A DNA stretch of 7,609 nt from Actinomycetes bacterium (GTDB lineage Bacteria; Actinomycetota; Actinomycetes; Actinomycetales; Microbacteriaceae): assembly GCA_023421635.1 (NCBI GenBank), contig JAEZSU010000205.1:1-7609 (forward strand). The letters are read 5' to 3'. A program made the position numbers and the translations under genes. Below, one piece after another: positions 6,883 through 7,609 of the stretch. Position 1 is the first letter of the stretch. Each line of letters begins with the position of its first letter. A model generated the notes under the pieces. The model did no database searches. It was not told the DNA's origin and saw nothing but the letters and a program-made list of their open reading frames with translations.

Positions 6883-6911
6883 ACCATAGGAATGTCACAT
6901 CGCGGTGTCAA
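6883..6911 (-). promoter_or_regulatory. Sigma70-like promoter of the transport/catabolic operon
   Basis: Reading leftward, a perfect -35 TTGACA (6911-6906) is followed by exactly 17 bases and then TATGGT (6888-6883), which fits the TAnnnT form common in actinobacterial -10 boxes. The expected start of transcription is near 6876. That gives a leader of about 164 nt before the dehydrogenase ATG. Inverted repeats cover both the -35 box and the predicted start, as expected for a regulated catabolic promoter. Confidence 0.6.
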
Positions 6912-6917
6912 ACCGCG
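6901..6917. promoter_or_regulatory. Second possible operator: CGCGGT/ACCGCG inverted repeat over the -35 box
   Basis: Arms CGCGGT (6901-6906) and ACCGCG (6912-6917) form a perfect 6-bp inverted repeat around GTCAA. The repeat overlaps the leftward TTGACA box entirely and lies 27 bases before the rightward start codon. It may bind a second regulator or the same repressor dimer. Alternatively it may form a small hairpin in the rightward leader. Confidence 0.4.
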
Positions 6918-6930
6918 GACGTCGAAGTCG

Positions 6931-6936
6931 AAGGAG
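6931..6936 (+). promoter_or_regulatory. Ribosome binding site that sets the GTG start of the divergent dehydrogenase
   Basis: AAGGAG lies 8 bases before GTG 6945. It decides in favour of the GTG over the internal ATG at 6987. Confidence 0.75.
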
Positions 6937-6944
6937 CCACCGTC

Positions 6945-7609
6945 GTGAGCACATCCCGCCGAGCCGATCCCGCCCTGCCCGCGACCATGGCCGCAGCGGT
7001 CCTCGTCCGCGCGGGCGAGATCGCGATCGAGGAGCGCCCGGTCCCCGTCCCCCGCCCCGACGAGGTGGTCGTCCGTGTCACCGCCGTCGGCGTGTGCGGC
7101 AGCGACGTGCACTTCTACAAGGACGGGCACCTCGGCGACTGGGTGGTCGAGGAGCCGCTCGTGCTCGGACACGAGTCCGGCGGAACGATCGTCGCGGTGG
7201 GCGCCGGCGTGGACCCGGGCCGCGTCGGCGAGCGCGTGTCGATCGAGCCGCAGCATCCGTCCACGACCTCGAGGGAGACCCTTCGCGGGGACTACAACCT
7301 CGATCCGCACATGGCGTTCTACGCGGTGCCCGGCACCGACGGCGCCTTCCAGGAGTTCGTGACGATCCAGAGTCACTTCGCCCACCGGATCCCGGACGCC
7401 GTCAGCGACCACGCGGCCGCCCTGATGGAGCCGCTGTCGGTGGCGATCGCCACCGCCCGGAAGGCCGGCTTCGCTCCGGGCGACCGCGTCCTGGTGACGG
7501 GCGCCGGGCCGGTCGGGATCGCGATCGCCCAGGTCGCCCGCGCCTACGGGGCCGCGGAAGTCATCGTCGCCGACATCGCGGCGGAGCGCCGCGCAGCGGC
7601 GCTGACGTT
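6945..7609 (+). CDS. NAD-linked medium-chain sorbitol/xylitol-dehydrogenase-like polyol dehydrogenase lacking the structural zinc cysteines (3' end cut by the window)
   Basis: This is a divergent second MDR-family dehydrogenase; 221 residues are visible of roughly 340-350 expected. The GTG start has a strong AAGGAG site 8 bases upstream; an in-frame ATG at 6987 (Met15) is the alternative start but has no comparable site. Catalytic zinc ligands are present: Cys51 (GVCGSD), His76-Glu77 (GHES) and Glu162 (MEPLS). The usual four-cysteine lobe is replaced by PSTTSRETLRGDYNLDP (105-121), with no cysteine, so the structural zinc must be absent. The Rossmann motif is GAGPVG (186-191), with Asp210 pointing to NAD. 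The sequence YNLDPHMAFYA aligns with YNLC..M.F.A of sorbitol dehydrogenases. It probably oxidises a related polyol or a stereoisomer of the substrate handled by the operon's own dehydrogenase, under shared control. Its identity with the first dehydrogenase is low, so it is not a recent duplicate. Confidence 0.9.
   Translation, partial: MSTSRRADPALPATMAAAVLVRAGEIAIEERPVPVPRPDEVVVRVTAVGVCGSDVHFYKDGHLGDWVVEEPLVLGHESGGTIVAVGAGVDPGRVGERVSIEPQHPSTTSRETLRGDYNLDPHMAFYAVPGTDGAFQEFVTIQSHFAHRIPDAVSDHAAALMEPLSVAIATARKAGFAPGDRVLVTGAGPVGIAIAQVARAYGAAEVIVADIAAERRAAALT

Larger units (their letters stand above)
6713..6944. promoter_or_regulatory. Divergent intergenic control region
   Basis: This 232-base gap separates the leftward operon from the rightward dehydrogenase. 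The stretch 6839-6900 is clearly more A/T-rich than anything else in the window. It contains the leftward promoter and the repeats listed separately. For the rightward gene the best I can find is TTGTCA (6859-6864), 17 bases, CACCAT (6882-6887), a poor -10 that would lie back to back with the leftward -10; I rate it only a possibility. The 6713-6810 part is the presumed operon leader and carries no gene I can support. Confidence 0.75.

Noticed and set aside
6870..7412. A minus-strand open frame opposite the divergent dehydrogenase, running into the control region
   Set aside because: Composition is typical of a shadow, and the plus-strand protein has clear catalytic motifs and a strong ribosome site.
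1..7609. Insertion sequences, CRISPR arrays, tRNA/rRNA genes, attachment sites
   Set aside because: I looked on both strands and found no transposase or integrase motif, no regularly spaced repeats and no tRNA-like fold; the window is almost fully occupied by the seven genes.

Overview
The window comes from a very GC-rich genome. Third-position G/C is so dominant that long spurious open frames appear opposite the real genes. GTG starts, GTGA stop/start overlaps and the protein sequences point to an actinobacterium, most like the Microbacteriaceae (for example Microbacterium); the genus is a guess. Everything in it belongs to one carbohydrate or polyol uptake and catabolism locus. I see no mobile element, CRISPR array, tRNA or rRNA.

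Layout. Six genes run leftward on the minus strand in what looks like one operon. In transcription order they are: a zinc-dependent medium-chain dehydrogenase (6712-5681); a membrane-anchored DUF2291 protein (5684-5025); a two-domain sugar ABC ATPase (5028-3499); an RbsC-type permease (3477-2371); a lipoprotein substrate-binding protein (2297-1317); and a fused DhaK-DhaL kinase (1221 to beyond the left edge). The first three are joined by two 4-base GTGA overlaps. The later genes are separated by 21, 73 and 95 bases, and the last gap holds a strong hairpin. A second medium-chain dehydrogenase is divergent on the plus strand (6945 to beyond the right edge).

The 232-base divergent gap (6713-6944) carries a good sigma70-like promoter for the operon (TTGACA, 17 bases, TATGGT, reading leftward). 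One inverted repeat covers its -35 box and a tandem/palindromic TCACGT element covers the expected transcription start. The implied leader of the operon is about 164 nt and can form two hairpins.

How the genes work together (inference). The transporter imports a polyol, the dehydrogenase(s) oxidise it to a ketose, and the DhaK-DhaL kinase phosphorylates the ketose. A polyol dehydrogenase, an RbsABC-like transporter with DUF2291 and a dihydroxyacetone-kinase-family enzyme together match the published tetritol (threitol/erythritol) pathways, in which erythrulose is made and phosphorylated by DhaK-type erythrulose kinases. Substrate identity cannot be proved from sequence. No transcriptional regulator and no sugar-phosphate isomerase lies within the window; either may lie beyond its edges.
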